The notes below the pieces were generated by a model. That model searched no databases. It was not told the DNA's origin and saw only the letters and a list, made by a program, of their open reading frames with translations. Both the position numbers and the translations under genes were made by a program. From assembly GCA_944326825.1 (NCBI GenBank), contig CALVFL010000032.1:1-64000 (forward strand): a stretch of DNA of 64,000 nt, read 5' to 3'. This DNA comes from an uncultured Erysipelotrichaceae bacterium. Its GTDB lineage: Bacteria > Bacillota_I > Bacilli_A > Erysipelotrichales > Erysipelotrichaceae. Each line of letters opens with the position of its first letter. Position 1 is the first letter of the stretch. Shown here piece after piece: positions 8,121 to 16,776 of this stretch.

Positions 8121-8756
8121 TTAGGTTGTGGTTATCGGTAATTTTATTATCTCATCGCAATTTTTTAAGATGTCGAGATCGTGGGTGGCGACAATGACGA
8201 TCTTGCCGTCGTCGGCAAATCTTTTGAGGATATTTATAATATTGACAGCGTTATCTTTATCTAAATTTCCGGTCGGTTCATCGGCCAAGATAACCGAACT
8301 ATCCCTTAGATAAGCCCGACACAAGGAAACGCGCTGCTGTTCCCCGCCGCTCAATTCGTAAATCGGCATCTTTAAAAAACTGTCGTCAAGCCCGACCATT
8401 TGTAAAGCGTAAGATAAGCGGTCTTTATATTTTGGATTGATCGTCGTGATCAGCTTTAAGTTCTCTTTGACGCTTAGGTCATCGATCAGGGCATAGTTTT
8501 GAAAGACATAATATATTTCCTGCTTATATAGTTTTCTGATTAAAGATTTTTGTTTGCCGGTTATTGCTTTGCCTTTAAATTTATATGTTCCCTGATAATC
8601 GAAGTCGATCAGCCCTAAAATATTTAAAAGTGTCGTTTTTCCCGAGCCGCTTTTGCCGCTGACGCCATACATCGCCCCCGGTCTAAAGATGAGATTGAGA
8701 TCTTTAAATATTTGTTTACTGCCAAAAGATTTTGTGATCTTACTTAATTCGAGCAT
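8121..8756 (-). CDS. ABC transporter ATPase, bacteriocin-immunity (lactococcin 972) type
   Basis: At 211 residues this is a minimal ATPase of the MacB/FtsE/LolD class. Walker A is GKSGSGKT (34-41), the signature is LSGGEQQR, Walker B is VILADEPTGNLD and the switch is ATHD. It starts one base after the stop of the permease gene, with AAAGGGG as ribosome binding site, so the two are translated together. Small ATPases paired with a roughly 700-residue FtsX-like permease occur in the putative bacteriocin export/immunity group named after lactococcin 972. It powers the neighbouring membrane protein; whether that is export, extrusion of a toxin or signalling is not known. Confidence 0.85.
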   Translation of the reverse strand: MLELSKITKSFGSKQIFKDLNLIFRPGAMYGVSGKSGSGKTTLLNILGLIDFDYQGTYKFKGKAITGKQKSLIRKLYKQEIYYVFQNYALIDDLSVKENLKLITTINPKYKDRLSYALQMVGLDDSFLKMPIYELSGGEQQRVSLCRAYLRDSSVILADEPTGNLDKDNAVNIINILKRFADDGKIVIVATHDLDILKNCDEIIKLPITTT

Positions 8757-8757
8757 A

Positions 8758-10851
8758 TTATTCCCCTTTCAAAGTTAAAGCAATCTGCTTATTGATGAAT
8801 ATAGCTAAAATGATATTGATATAAATGATTTCAATGGCCGCAACGATGAGACCGGCTTTGATCATAGAGAGATAGCTGACCCCTAAAATTTTGCCCATAA
8901 CCATCATACTGATAAGGAACGCAGCGAAGATGATAGCTAAAGATGAGATCAAATAAGGTGTCGCCACTCTTAAATAGCTATATCCGTACAAACGCTTTAT
9001 CGAGAGAACCTTGCGATCGTCTTCGATGAAGATGGTGTTGATGATATATTCCAATAATAAATACAGAATCAGACTTAAAAGCGTCATTGCGATCATTATA
9101 TAGAGATATTCTTTGGCTGCCCGCAGTTCTTCTTGATAAGGATAGGCAAACTGTTTCAGGTCATCAGAATCGAGATAGGCTTTGAGCTTCGGCAAAGAGG
9201 TCACTAAAGCGGAATATAACCGATAGTTGTCGCTGCCTTCAAAGAGTAAGGAGCCACTTGAGCCAAAAGAAGGCGAAAAGAAAGGATTGGCATTTTCGAT
9301 AGCGGTTTTTAAATAATCGTTCATAACGATCAATAAGGGATCGTTTATCATAAAGTTTTCTCGATTCGCCAATTCATAATCAAAAGACGGCAGATAAAGT
9401 TCTTCTTCATATTTTAAAAGGCGCAGTTTTTTATAATCCAAATCATAGCGTCTTGCTAAGCTTTTTAAGGTCTTCTCCACCTCGGGATCGTTTTGGTCTT
9501 TGGCATATACCAAAAAAACATCGTCATCATAGTTTTCATTGATAAGCAAAGAGCCGGCAAATTCATTGATATAATTGGCGTTGACGATGGCGTAGCCTGA
9601 TGATAGATAAGTATTATCATAGGCAAGACAGGGAACGTCGCTTGTATAACAATTATAATCAGCATAGATAGCATTATATTTATCACTGAAAATGTCATAG
9701 GCGTTTCTTGACAATTCGATTAATTCATCGCGCTGGCTTTCTAAGCTGGCGGGAGTATCAAACTTTAGATAAGACCCATATTTAGCGAATACTTCCCCCT
9801 TTTTGTAGATCCTCTCAAGATCATCGGCTTGATTTAGAAAATTAGCTAAGACATAGATACAAATAACGACCATCACAAATTGGAGACAACGCATCAAGAC
9901 CACAAAGGGAGTAGTGCCGCTTTTTCTTTTTATGACGGCGGCTATTTTGTTATTGCGGATAATAAAGAGTAAAATTACTAATAAGAATAGCGCGTCGATC
10001 ACAAACAACAATAAAGCTCTGCTCAGAAAGAAAAAGACAAAGCCCTGATCTTTAAATATTAAATAGAAGATGAGTGGCAAGATTAAAACAGAAATCAGAA
10101 AAATAATTCCCACGATCTTAAACTCATTGAAGATTATCCTGAGTTTGGAATAGCCGTTTAAACGTAAGATTGTTATTTTACGGGCGTTCGTACTCAAATA
10201 GTAGGCAAAGACAGCGCCAAAGAATACCATTATCACAAAAGTCAGCACTGTAAACAAGACCTCGATCAGTGTAAAGGCTGATTGATAATCACTTTTTAAA
10301 GTATTAATGCCCTCGGTCAGGGAGTCTGGATCGATATTATAATGCTCGGCAGTTTCATTGACAAAATTTTGCAAGTCGTCTGCATTATTATAATGGACGG
10401 CTATAGCATTTAGTTGATTATTGTTAATTTGGTAAAAATGTTCTAAGGTCGAATAACCGAAATCGTCGTTGTTTAAGAAATTTAGATAGGAACTTTCCCC
10501 GCTGTTCTCTCTTGGCACAATGTAGCAACTGCCGTCTTGGTGATTATAGTTTTCAAGATCAAGATTTAAAGCTATGTCGTTTAAGTTTGAAAGAGAGACA
10601 TATTTTATGCGGTATTCCTCGTCGGCGATCTTTTCGGTGTGTTCGCTCGAGAGTAAAACGTCATTCTGATCAGCTATTTCAATTATGTCATTGACTCCAT
10701 CTAAGGTAATACCATCAAACGAGAGATAGGTCAGATCGCTATGATCTAAATAAGAGAAAGCGGTCTTTTCTCTTAGGTCGTAATCGAATATTAAAAAAGA
10801 ACAGATACTTATAATAGTTAAGAGTGAAAGGAATAGTTTAGTCTTTTTCAT
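8758..10851 (-). CDS. FtsX/MacB-like permease, bacteriocin-associated integral membrane family
   Basis: The 697-residue protein has an N-terminal membrane segment (LFLSLLTIISICSFLIF), a large extracellular domain, three clustered helices at about 190-310, a second extracellular domain (about 345-570) and three C-terminal helices. This is the FtsX-like layout of the bacteriocin-associated putative immunity membrane family. The ATG at 10851 is preferred because AAAGGGTG lies 9 nt upstream; an earlier ATG 8 codons upstream has no site. No bacteriocin precursor was found on either side, so the system may act as immunity alone, against host-derived or competitor peptides. Confidence 0.75.
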   Translation of the reverse strand: MKKTKLFLSLLTIISICSFLIFDYDLREKTAFSYLDHSDLTYLSFDGITLDGVNDIIEIADQNDVLLSSEHTEKIADEEYRIKYVSLSNLNDIALNLDLENYNHQDGSCYIVPRENSGESSYLNFLNNDDFGYSTLEHFYQINNNQLNAIAVHYNNADDLQNFVNETAEHYNIDPDSLTEGINTLKSDYQSAFTLIEVLFTVLTFVIMVFFGAVFAYYLSTNARKITILRLNGYSKLRIIFNEFKIVGIIFLISVLILPLIFYLIFKDQGFVFFFLSRALLLFVIDALFLLVILLFIIRNNKIAAVIKRKSGTTPFVVLMRCLQFVMVVICIYVLANFLNQADDLERIYKKGEVFAKYGSYLKFDTPASLESQRDELIELSRNAYDIFSDKYNAIYADYNCYTSDVPCLAYDNTYLSSGYAIVNANYINEFAGSLLINENYDDDVFLVYAKDQNDPEVEKTLKSLARRYDLDYKKLRLLKYEEELYLPSFDYELANRENFMINDPLLIVMNDYLKTAIENANPFFSPSFGSSGSLLFEGSDNYRLYSALVTSLPKLKAYLDSDDLKQFAYPYQEELRAAKEYLYIMIAMTLLSLILYLLLEYIINTIFIEDDRKVLSIKRLYGYSYLRVATPYLISSLAIIFAAFLISMMVMGKILGVSYLSMIKAGLIVAAIEIIYINIILAIFINKQIALTLKGE

Positions 10852-11073
10852 ATTTTGCACACCCTTTTTTAACATTCAATTCTTTAAATGAAATTATGGC
10901 AACATTGATAAGTGATGATCAAATCAATCAATGCTACAAGGAATAACTCCTTCTCTTACCTGCAATTTAACACTAATTACTTAAAATGGCAATATCAAAC
11001 TTTCTTTGAAAATATTTAATGGATCGCATCGCGCTTTATGGCAGTTGATCGGAACATTTAAGCGGTTGATATA
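10852..11073. other. AT-rich non-coding stretch, possible IS110 left end
   Basis: No open frame or strong hairpin is visible between the permease start and the fragment at 11074. A promoter-like TTGATC (about 11045) followed 19 bp later by TATAAT (11070-11075) points to the right, a loose spacing. In IS110-family elements of the IS621 type the DNA between left end and transposase encodes the bridge RNA. If the fragment at 11074 is truly IS110, this stretch would be the decayed equivalent. That link is inference only. Confidence 0.25.
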
Positions 11074-11130
11074 ATGAAAAATAATAGCGATTATATTGGT
11101 GTTGATGTCTAAAGATTCTTTATTTAATAA
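11074..11130 (+). pseudogene. Possible N-terminal scrap of an IS110-family transposase
   Basis: The ATG at 11074 opens MKNNSDYIGVDV followed at once by TAA. Allowing one missing base, the text continues SKDSLFNK. The string Y-IGVDVSKD is the hallmark first motif of IS110/IS1111 (DEDD) transposases, including the first catalytic Asp. Nothing recognisable follows before the convergent gene at 11175, so at most 20 codons survive. There is no Shine-Dalgarno sequence. The match is short and could be chance. Confidence 0.35.
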
Positions 11131-11174
11131 AAGCTTATTATATTTTTAAATATTGGTACTGATTGTGTAAGAAG

Positions 11175-12077
11175 TCACCGGTCTAATTCGGTGATCATCA
11201 CTTTAGGATAATATTCTTTTATATCTTCAATTCTCGGCAATCCATCAGAGGTCACATTGGCATAAGCGCAAGCTATGCCTAAGTGGTAGGCTTTTAAGAG
11301 ATCGTTTGTATAATGATGCCCGGCTAGAAATCCGGCTATCAGACTATCGCCTGCGCCGACGGTGTTCCTTACTCTTAAAGTCGGTGGTTCTTCTTTATAA
11401 AGCTGACCTTTTAAAAGAGCGAGCGATCCTTTGTTTCCCAAGCTGGCAATGATGTTGACAGCTCCCCTTGCGCGCAGATCGAAAATGGCGTCGATTATTT
11501 CGCTTTCGTTTTTTAAAGTTTGCCGGCTTAGGCTTTCCAGTTCGGTGAGATTGGGTTTAATTAAAAAAGGGCTGTATTGAAGATCGTCTGCATTTATGTC
11601 GTAACTGTCTAAGACGTAAGGAAAACCACGCTTGTGAAGATAAGCCAATAGTTCTTTTAAAGTGTCCTCTTTAGCGTTGAGCTTTCCCGAAATAACTAAA
11701 AGGTCGCTTGGTTTTAAGTCGGATAACAGATCATAGAGCGCAGCCAGATCACCGTCGTTTAAGTATAGACCGCTTTGATTGATCTCGGTCGATGCAAATT
11801 TGATGTTGATCCGCGACAGACCGTCACTTTTTTCAAAGACGATCTTTTGATAGGGTTTAGCGTCTAAAAGCGTTTTTATCTCGCGTCCGACAAAGCCGCC
11901 GACATAAGTTACAGCGGTATTGGCTGTCTTTAAGGTAGAGAGGACTTCCGAAACATTTAAACCTTTGCCGCCAAGATGATAACACTCATTTAAAGTGCGG
12001 TTGGTCTTGCCGATCTTAAAATCATCGATGTCTATATAAAGATCCAATGAAGGATTGAAAGTTATAGTATAGATCAT
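11175..12077 (-). CDS. fruK: 1-phosphofructokinase (PfkB family)
   Basis: At 300 residues the protein has the size and motifs of the PfkB/ribokinase group. It starts TITFNPSLDLYID, has the substrate-binding LGGKGLNVS (about 36-44), and ends with the catalytic anion-hole block NTVGAGDSLIAGF with the base Asp near 245. The N-terminal sequence is typical of 1-phosphofructokinase or tagatose-6-phosphate kinase, which make fructose-1,6-bisphosphate or tagatose-1,6-bisphosphate for glycolysis. The usual partners (a fructose PTS and a DeoR regulator) are absent. Instead it starts 4 bp after a K+/H+ antiporter gene. Fructose versus tagatose substrate cannot be settled from sequence alone. Confidence 0.82.
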   Translation of the reverse strand: MIYTITFNPSLDLYIDIDDFKIGKTNRTLNECYHLGGKGLNVSEVLSTLKTANTAVTYVGGFVGREIKTLLDAKPYQKIVFEKSDGLSRINIKFASTEINQSGLYLNDGDLAALYDLLSDLKPSDLLVISGKLNAKEDTLKELLAYLHKRGFPYVLDSYDINADDLQYSPFLIKPNLTELESLSRQTLKNESEIIDAIFDLRARGAVNIIASLGNKGSLALLKGQLYKEEPPTLRVRNTVGAGDSLIAGFLAGHHYTNDLLKAYHLGIACAYANVTSDGLPRIEDIKEYYPKVMITELDR

Positions 12078-12081
12078 AGTT

Positions 12082-13692
12082 CTATTTTAGATTAGAAGTA
12101 CGATTTTTAGCAAACATGACTAGAATATCATTTTCTTTAATGATGGTATTGCCGCTGGGGATGACTGAATCATCACCGTTTTGGATCATCACGATCAAAG
12201 AGTTAGCTTTCAATTTAATATCACTGATCTTTTTATTGAGCCACTTGTGATTTTTATCGATCACTATCTCATTTAAAGAAAAATCATCACGATCTTCAAA
12301 CTCATGGCCGGCCATGACTAATATATCACCTTCTATGACCTGTGTGTCGCCGTCAGGGATAACGATCTCGTTTTTGCGGATGATCATGACGATCAAAAGA
12401 TCATTAAAGTTCATGATGTCTTTTATTAAACGCTGATTCCAGTAATGATCCTTCGTGATCTTCGTCTTAATGAAGTTGATGTCGGTCGTTTCTTCATAAT
12501 CATTGAAGGTCTTGGTGATGTCGTGGGTATCATCGATCATGGCTGCTCTTTTGGCGATGAGCGGTAAAAATGTACCTTGAAGAGCGATGGAAAACAGCAC
12601 CAGACAAAAGACGAGATTAAAGATGTCATATCTTAAAGAAACCCCGCTTAATATCGCTAAGATAGAAAAGACGATCGAAGCTGCTCCCCTTAGACCGGCC
12701 GCACTGACTACTAAAAGCTGTCTTAAATTAGTTTTAAAGAAGACAAGGATGCTGCTGATGGCTAATGGGCGGGCAATGAATGTTAAAAAGAGGACTAAGA
12801 TAAATGACGGTAAAAGTACTTCCGGCAATTCACTCGGCGTAACCAAAAGTCCTAAAAGGAAAAAGATTATTACCTGGGCAATGTCGCTTAATGAACTGAA
12901 GAAATGAGATAGATATGATTTATCGATGATCTTGGCATTACCGACGATGATCCCGCAAAGATAGACGCTCAAATAACCGTTTCCATCTAAAAGATAACAC
13001 AAACTGTAAGAAGTTATCGCAAAGGCAAAAAGCAGCAGAGTCTTATTCTCTTCACTTTTGATAAGATCGGTATTGACGAACTTCAGGATCATCTTAGCAG
13101 CTATATAACCAAACAGAAGACCGATAAATATCTGTTTAAAAAGCAAAAGCCCAATAGCGACTTCTTCCCCTTTCAGAAGTGATAAAAAGACGATAGTCAA
13201 AGTATAGGCGATCGGATCATTGGAACCTGATTCCATCTCTAAAAGTGAGTCAGTATGATATTTTAAAGAAAGTTTCTTGACTTTAAGAATATTAAAGACA
13301 GAAGCAGCATCAGTCGAAGAGATGATCGCTCCGACTAACAGTCCTTCAAGAAGCGGCAGCTTTAAAACATAATGCAAAAACAAGGCCACAAGACCTGTGG
13401 TAAAGACTACTCCCAAACTTGAAAGTAAGAGCGATGAGAGAATGATGGGCCTGGCTGTTTTGATATTGGTGTTAAATCCCCCATAAAACATGATGAAGAT
13501 CAAACTGATCGAGCAGACTGTTTCTGCCAAAGCATAATCATTAAAGACGATGCCGACAGGCCCGTCTTCACCAAAGACCATTCCTAAAAATAAGAAAAAG
13601 AGTAATGCTGGAACACCTATTTTATCTAAATATTTATTAAAGATCAGACAAATGATGATAACAATCCCCAAGATCAACAGTTCAATGTTCAT
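12082..13692 (-). CDS. CPA1-type K+/H+ antiporter with RCK_C (TrkA_C) domains
   Basis: The 536-residue protein has about 12-13 membrane helices (residues 5-375) with the transport-site motifs SSTDAASVF and GSNDPIAYT (the ND pair expected in CPA1 exchangers). The cytoplasmic tail (about 400-536) holds two tandem RCK_C-like modules, each with an IIRKNEIVIPDGDTQVIEGD-style pattern. This matches CvrA/NhaP2 K+(Na+)/H+ antiporters, in which the tail binds a regulatory ligand. A good ribosome binding site (AAAGGAG) precedes the ATG. It is divergent from marR-degV and is followed 4 bp later by fruK, an unexpected operon partner. Confidence 0.9.
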   Translation of the reverse strand: MNIELLILGIVIIICLIFNKYLDKIGVPALLFFLFLGMVFGEDGPVGIVFNDYALAETVCSISLIFIMFYGGFNTNIKTARPIILSSLLLSSLGVVFTTGLVALFLHYVLKLPLLEGLLVGAIISSTDAASVFNILKVKKLSLKYHTDSLLEMESGSNDPIAYTLTIVFLSLLKGEEVAIGLLLFKQIFIGLLFGYIAAKMILKFVNTDLIKSEENKTLLLFAFAITSYSLCYLLDGNGYLSVYLCGIIVGNAKIIDKSYLSHFFSSLSDIAQVIIFFLLGLLVTPSELPEVLLPSFILVLFLTFIARPLAISSILVFFKTNLRQLLVVSAAGLRGAASIVFSILAILSGVSLRYDIFNLVFCLVLFSIALQGTFLPLIAKRAAMIDDTHDITKTFNDYEETTDINFIKTKITKDHYWNQRLIKDIMNFNDLLIVMIIRKNEIVIPDGDTQVIEGDILVMAGHEFEDRDDFSLNEIVIDKNHKWLNKKISDIKLKANSLIVMIQNGDDSVIPSGNTIIKENDILVMFAKNRTSNLK

Positions 13693-13736
13693 GATATTCT
13701 CCTTTCCTGTTCTTTAATTTTAACATAAGAACTCGG

Positions 13737-13786
13737 TTGACAGAAAATAGATAACCGATATAATGGTAATGGTTCATAAAATGAAC
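13737..13786 (+). promoter_or_regulatory. Near-consensus promoter with MarR-type operator
   Basis: TTGACA (13737-13742) and TATAAT (13759-13764) are separated by 16 bp, essentially a consensus sigma-70 promoter. Just downstream, at the expected transcription start, is the palindrome GTTCAT-AAA-ATGAAC (13772-13786), a perfect 6+3+6 inverted repeat of the size bound by MarR dimers. A regulator bound here would block its own transcription. Confidence 0.75.
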
Positions 13787-13796
13787 TATATTGATT

Positions 13797-14219
13797 ATGA
13801 AAGATATTAACGAAGAAGTATTAAAAGCTTGGATAAGACTGACTTTGACGATAAACAAAGATCGTCTGGTCCCTGATCTTACCTTTAATGAATCGGTGAT
13901 CTGCCGCCTGCTTAAAGAGAGCACAAAAGGTTTTTTGACGGCCAGCGAACTTTGTGAGAGCACCGGTATCTTAAAATCACAGATGAATCAGATCCTAAAC
14001 AAGATGATTGAAAAAGATCTGATCATTAAAGAAAGATCATCGACAGATAAAAGAGAAGTGCTGATCTATTTAAAGGATGTAAAAAGTTTTGATCTTCAAC
14101 ATGATAAGATCATGACGATCGTTCAAAAGATCACTTCTAAATTAGGTGACAAGCGCAGCAAGGAAGTAACCGAGCTTTTTAATTTAGTAGCGGATATAGC
14201 CGCAAAGGAGAAATTATGA
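13797..14219 (+). CDS. MarR-family transcriptional regulator
   Basis: The 140-residue protein has a winged helix-turn-helix with FLTASELCESTGILKSQMNQ as recognition region and the wing KERSSTDKREVLIYL. Helical dimerisation segments flank it at both ends. It controls transcription as a dimer, most likely its own promoter through the palindrome at 13772-13786. The ATG at 13797 is used; an in-frame TTG six bases upstream is possible. No clear Shine-Dalgarno precedes either, although the untranslated leader of about 26 nt leaves room. It overlaps the next gene, degV, by 4 nt, so MarR and DegV are co-expressed and the signal may be a fatty acid; that last step is inference. Confidence 0.88.
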   Translation: MKDINEEVLKAWIRLTLTINKDRLVPDLTFNESVICRLLKESTKGFLTASELCESTGILKSQMNQILNKMIEKDLIIKERSSTDKREVLIYLKDVKSFDLQHDKIMTIVQKITSKLGDKRSKEVTELFNLVADIAAKEKL

Positions 14220-15049
14220 TCAAAATTGTAGTTGATTCATCGAGTGATTATACCAAAGATGAACTCAAAGAATTAAATTTAAAGATGGTGCCGCTAGAAG
14301 TAAGTATCGGCGGCAAACATTATTATGACGGTGTAGATCTTGATAAGGATACTTTTTATGAATTGCTTACAAGCAGCGAAGAATTCCCAAAAACTTCCCA
14401 GCCGTCACCAAATGAATTTTTAGAAGTCTTTGAGAAAGCTAAAGCCGATGGTGATGAAGTTATCTGCATCTTATTGTCAAGCGGTCTTAGCGGAACATAT
14501 CAAAGCGCTCTTTTAGCTAAACAGATGAGTGAATATGAAAATATCTATATTGTTGATACTTTAAGTGCTACGATCGGTATCAGGGTACTTGTCAATCACG
14601 CCGTCAAGTTATTAAAAGAAGGCAAAAGCGCTAAAGAGATCGCTGAAAAGATCAACAGCATCAAAGACCGGTTAAGGATCTTGGCCGGAGTTGATACTTT
14701 GGAGTATCTTTGCAAAGGTGGAAGAGTATCTAAAACGGCTGCCGCAATCGGAGGCATCGTCAACATCAAACCGGTCATTACCGTCACTAAAGAAGGCAAA
14801 GTCGATGTCGTTGCCAAAAAAAGAGGTACGCTGAAAGCTCTCAGCTATCTTGAAGATACGATCAACAGCTACAATATCGATGATGATTACGATATTTTCT
14901 CAGTCTATACCTATGGCGAAGAAAATACCGCTAAATTAGAAGAAAGACTCTCCAACATCAAAATAACCGACCGCATTCAGATCGGACCGACGATCGGTGC
15001 CCATGTCGGGCCAGGGGCCTTCGGCATCGTCTTTGTAGAAAAAGTTTAA
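14216..15049 (+). CDS. DegV family fatty-acid-binding protein (FakB type)
   Basis: The 277-residue protein begins with the DegV signature VDSSSDYTKDEL and has LSSGLSGTYQSA and GGRVSKTAAAIGGIVNIKPV, the lipid-pocket motifs of the EDD fold. DegV/FakB proteins hold a single fatty acid and present it to the kinase FakA for phosphorylation, feeding exogenous fatty acids into phospholipids. FakA is not in this window. The gene overlaps marR (ATGA) and is followed by a strong terminator, so the operon is two genes. Confidence 0.9.
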   Translation: MIKIVVDSSSDYTKDELKELNLKMVPLEVSIGGKHYYDGVDLDKDTFYELLTSSEEFPKTSQPSPNEFLEVFEKAKADGDEVICILLSSGLSGTYQSALLAKQMSEYENIYIVDTLSATIGIRVLVNHAVKLLKEGKSAKEIAEKINSIKDRLRILAGVDTLEYLCKGGRVSKTAAAIGGIVNIKPVITVTKEGKVDVVAKKRGTLKALSYLEDTINSYNIDDDYDIFSVYTYGEENTAKLEERLSNIKITDRIQIGPTIGAHVGPGAFGIVFVEKV

Positions 15050-15057
15050 TTAAAGAT

Positions 15058-15098
15058 AAAGGATGTGTAATCTCAAATGAAACTGCACATCCTTTTTC
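15058..15098 (+). terminator. Rho-independent terminator after degV
   Basis: AAAGGATGTG (15058-15067) pairs with CACATCCTTT (15086-15095), followed by a T run. It lies between the convergent degV and the ABC-2 permease gene. Confidence 0.85.
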
Positions 15099-15150
15099 TT
15101 AACCGCCTCAAACATGATCTCCAGCAAACTGAAACAATTCTTTGATAAGC

Positions 15151-16776
15151 TTACCAGATGCTCTCAAAACGTTTAACGCCCCAAGTATTTAATACATGAA
15201 GCAAAACGCTGTTTATAGCTATAAATAATATGGTAACAAAAGAAATATATAGATTGATCTTCAAACCGTTTAAAAGATAAACATAACCGCATACTAATAT
15301 TACCGGAATACCCATTGCCATAAAGACAGTGATCGTTGCCGACAAAGATTGTTTAACACAGACTGTTTCAGAGATCCAGTCAAATTTAGGTTTCCACAAA
15401 TTGATAAGCAAACCAAATATATCAATAAACAAAGCAAATACTATGGGTATTATAAGCAAAGCTAAAGATGACAGGATATCCAGTTTTAAGACAACGCTTA
15501 AGGCCAAAGATAAAACGATACCGCTTGGACAAGCTATCAACAAGTGTGTCAATAATTTAGAAGTCAAGATAGTTTTGGTCTTTAAAGGCAATGATTTTAA
15601 AAGATAGAGGGTGCTTCCTTCAAGAGAGATCATCGCTGAAGACATCACATTTATTGATGACATCGTGATCACAAAGATAAGAGCGATTCCCAAGGTATAA
15701 TCACTAAGATTAAATATTACTACGCCTTGAGAGATGATGGGCGCAGAGGAGATAAGATAGATATCTTCATGATAAATGATGATGGCGATAATGCAGATCA
15801 CGCTAAAGATCATACCGACCGCTCCATTTAAAATAACCATAACATTAGAGAAATAATGTTTGATCTCTCTTTTAATAAGTGATGACATTATGCTGTTCTT
15901 TTTTAACTTGCTGCCTTTGTAGATCTTTTTATTGTTTTTAGATTTGCTTGTAGAAAGCTTGATAAAGTTAAGCGATAAGATATAAACAGTTAAAATAAAA
16001 GGTAAGACAAATATCAAAACAGACAAGAACAAATTCAAAACATTGCCATCGCTTATAGCTGTACCGATATAATATAGCAGCGGAACGACTTTTTGAATGG
16101 CTTCAACTATTCCTGCACCATTTATAAGAAGCGCCAGTAAAATATCACCAAGTCTTGTACATAAATATAGATACAAACCAAATACTAAAATAAATACTAT
16201 AATGATAACCAAGTTTTTAAATTTACCTAAAAAGGTTAAAACCCCGGCTATCAAATAAGCCACTAAAGCTGACAAGGCAATCGATAATAAAGGCATCAAT
16301 AAATATAAAACAAGATAATTGACAACACCAATTATGCCAAGACTATAATTCCATAGATAAATGATTAAAGATGGAAATAAGACCATCGCCTGATAAATAT
16401 AGGTCAATAAAATGATAGGAAAGATCCTGCTTAAAAGAATGTCTGATTGTTTTAGCGGCATGGCCATTAAAAGATCGTTATCCTTGGCACGATAGATCTC
16501 TTGATAGACTAAAAAGACATTAAATAATAGACTTATCAAAAAAGCTGACAGAAAGGCCAAAGCGAAATAACCCCAATCCAGATTTAATATATGCATCGGT
16601 TTGACTAAAGAGTTAAAGGTCATGCCAAAGATGCCTATAAAGACGATTGCTGCATAAATTATAAGTAAACTATAAAGTATGATCTTGCCTTTGGAGTTTT
16701 TCTTTTCGTATTTAGATGAGCGTAAAGTCCTGCTTAAAAGACCTTTTAAGCGTATTCTAATCAGTTTCCCTAACAT
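15151..16776 (-). CDS. ABC-2-type exporter permease, large hydrophobic subunit
   Basis: A protein of about 541 residues with an N-terminal basic segment and roughly 12 hydrophobic helices. Between them lies a lysine-rich cytoplasmic stretch near residue 280-300 (KLSTSKSKNNKKIYKGSKL). Conserved pieces such as YRAKDNDLLMAMPL and SLEGSTLYLLKSLPL occur in large ABC exporter permeases of Firmicutes. The gene overlaps the end of its ATPase by 20 nt. The longest frame opens with TTG at 16791; ATGs at 16779 and 16776 lie 3 and 6 nt after AAGGTG, and 16776 has the better spacing. The substrate is unknown. Confidence 0.75.
   Translation of the reverse strand: MLGKLIRIRLKGLLSRTLRSSKYEKKNSKGKIILYSLLIIYAAIVFIGIFGMTFNSLVKPMHILNLDWGYFALAFLSAFLISLLFNVFLVYQEIYRAKDNDLLMAMPLKQSDILLSRIFPIILLTYIYQAMVLFPSLIIYLWNYSLGIIGVVNYLVLYLLMPLLSIALSALVAYLIAGVLTFLGKFKNLVIIIVFILVFGLYLYLCTRLGDILLALLINGAGIVEAIQKVVPLLYYIGTAISDGNVLNLFLSVLIFVLPFILTVYILSLNFIKLSTSKSKNNKKIYKGSKLKKNSIMSSLIKREIKHYFSNVMVILNGAVGMIFSVICIIAIIIYHEDIYLISSAPIISQGVVIFNLSDYTLGIALIFVITMSSINVMSSAMISLEGSTLYLLKSLPLKTKTILTSKLLTHLLIACPSGIVLSLALSVVLKLDILSSLALLIIPIVFALFIDIFGLLINLWKPKFDWISETVCVKQSLSATITVFMAMGIPVILVCGYVYLLNGLKINLYISFVTILFIAINSVLLHVLNTWGVKRFESIW

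Noticed and set aside
12587-12907. A 106-codon plus-strand frame inside the antiporter gene
   Set aside because: Basic, low-information shadow of a well-defined transporter on the other strand.
13682-13963. A 93-codon minus-strand frame that could join the antiporter to marR
   Set aside because: It lies over the marR promoter and coding start on the opposite strand and has no domain; the antiporter has its own ribosome binding site.
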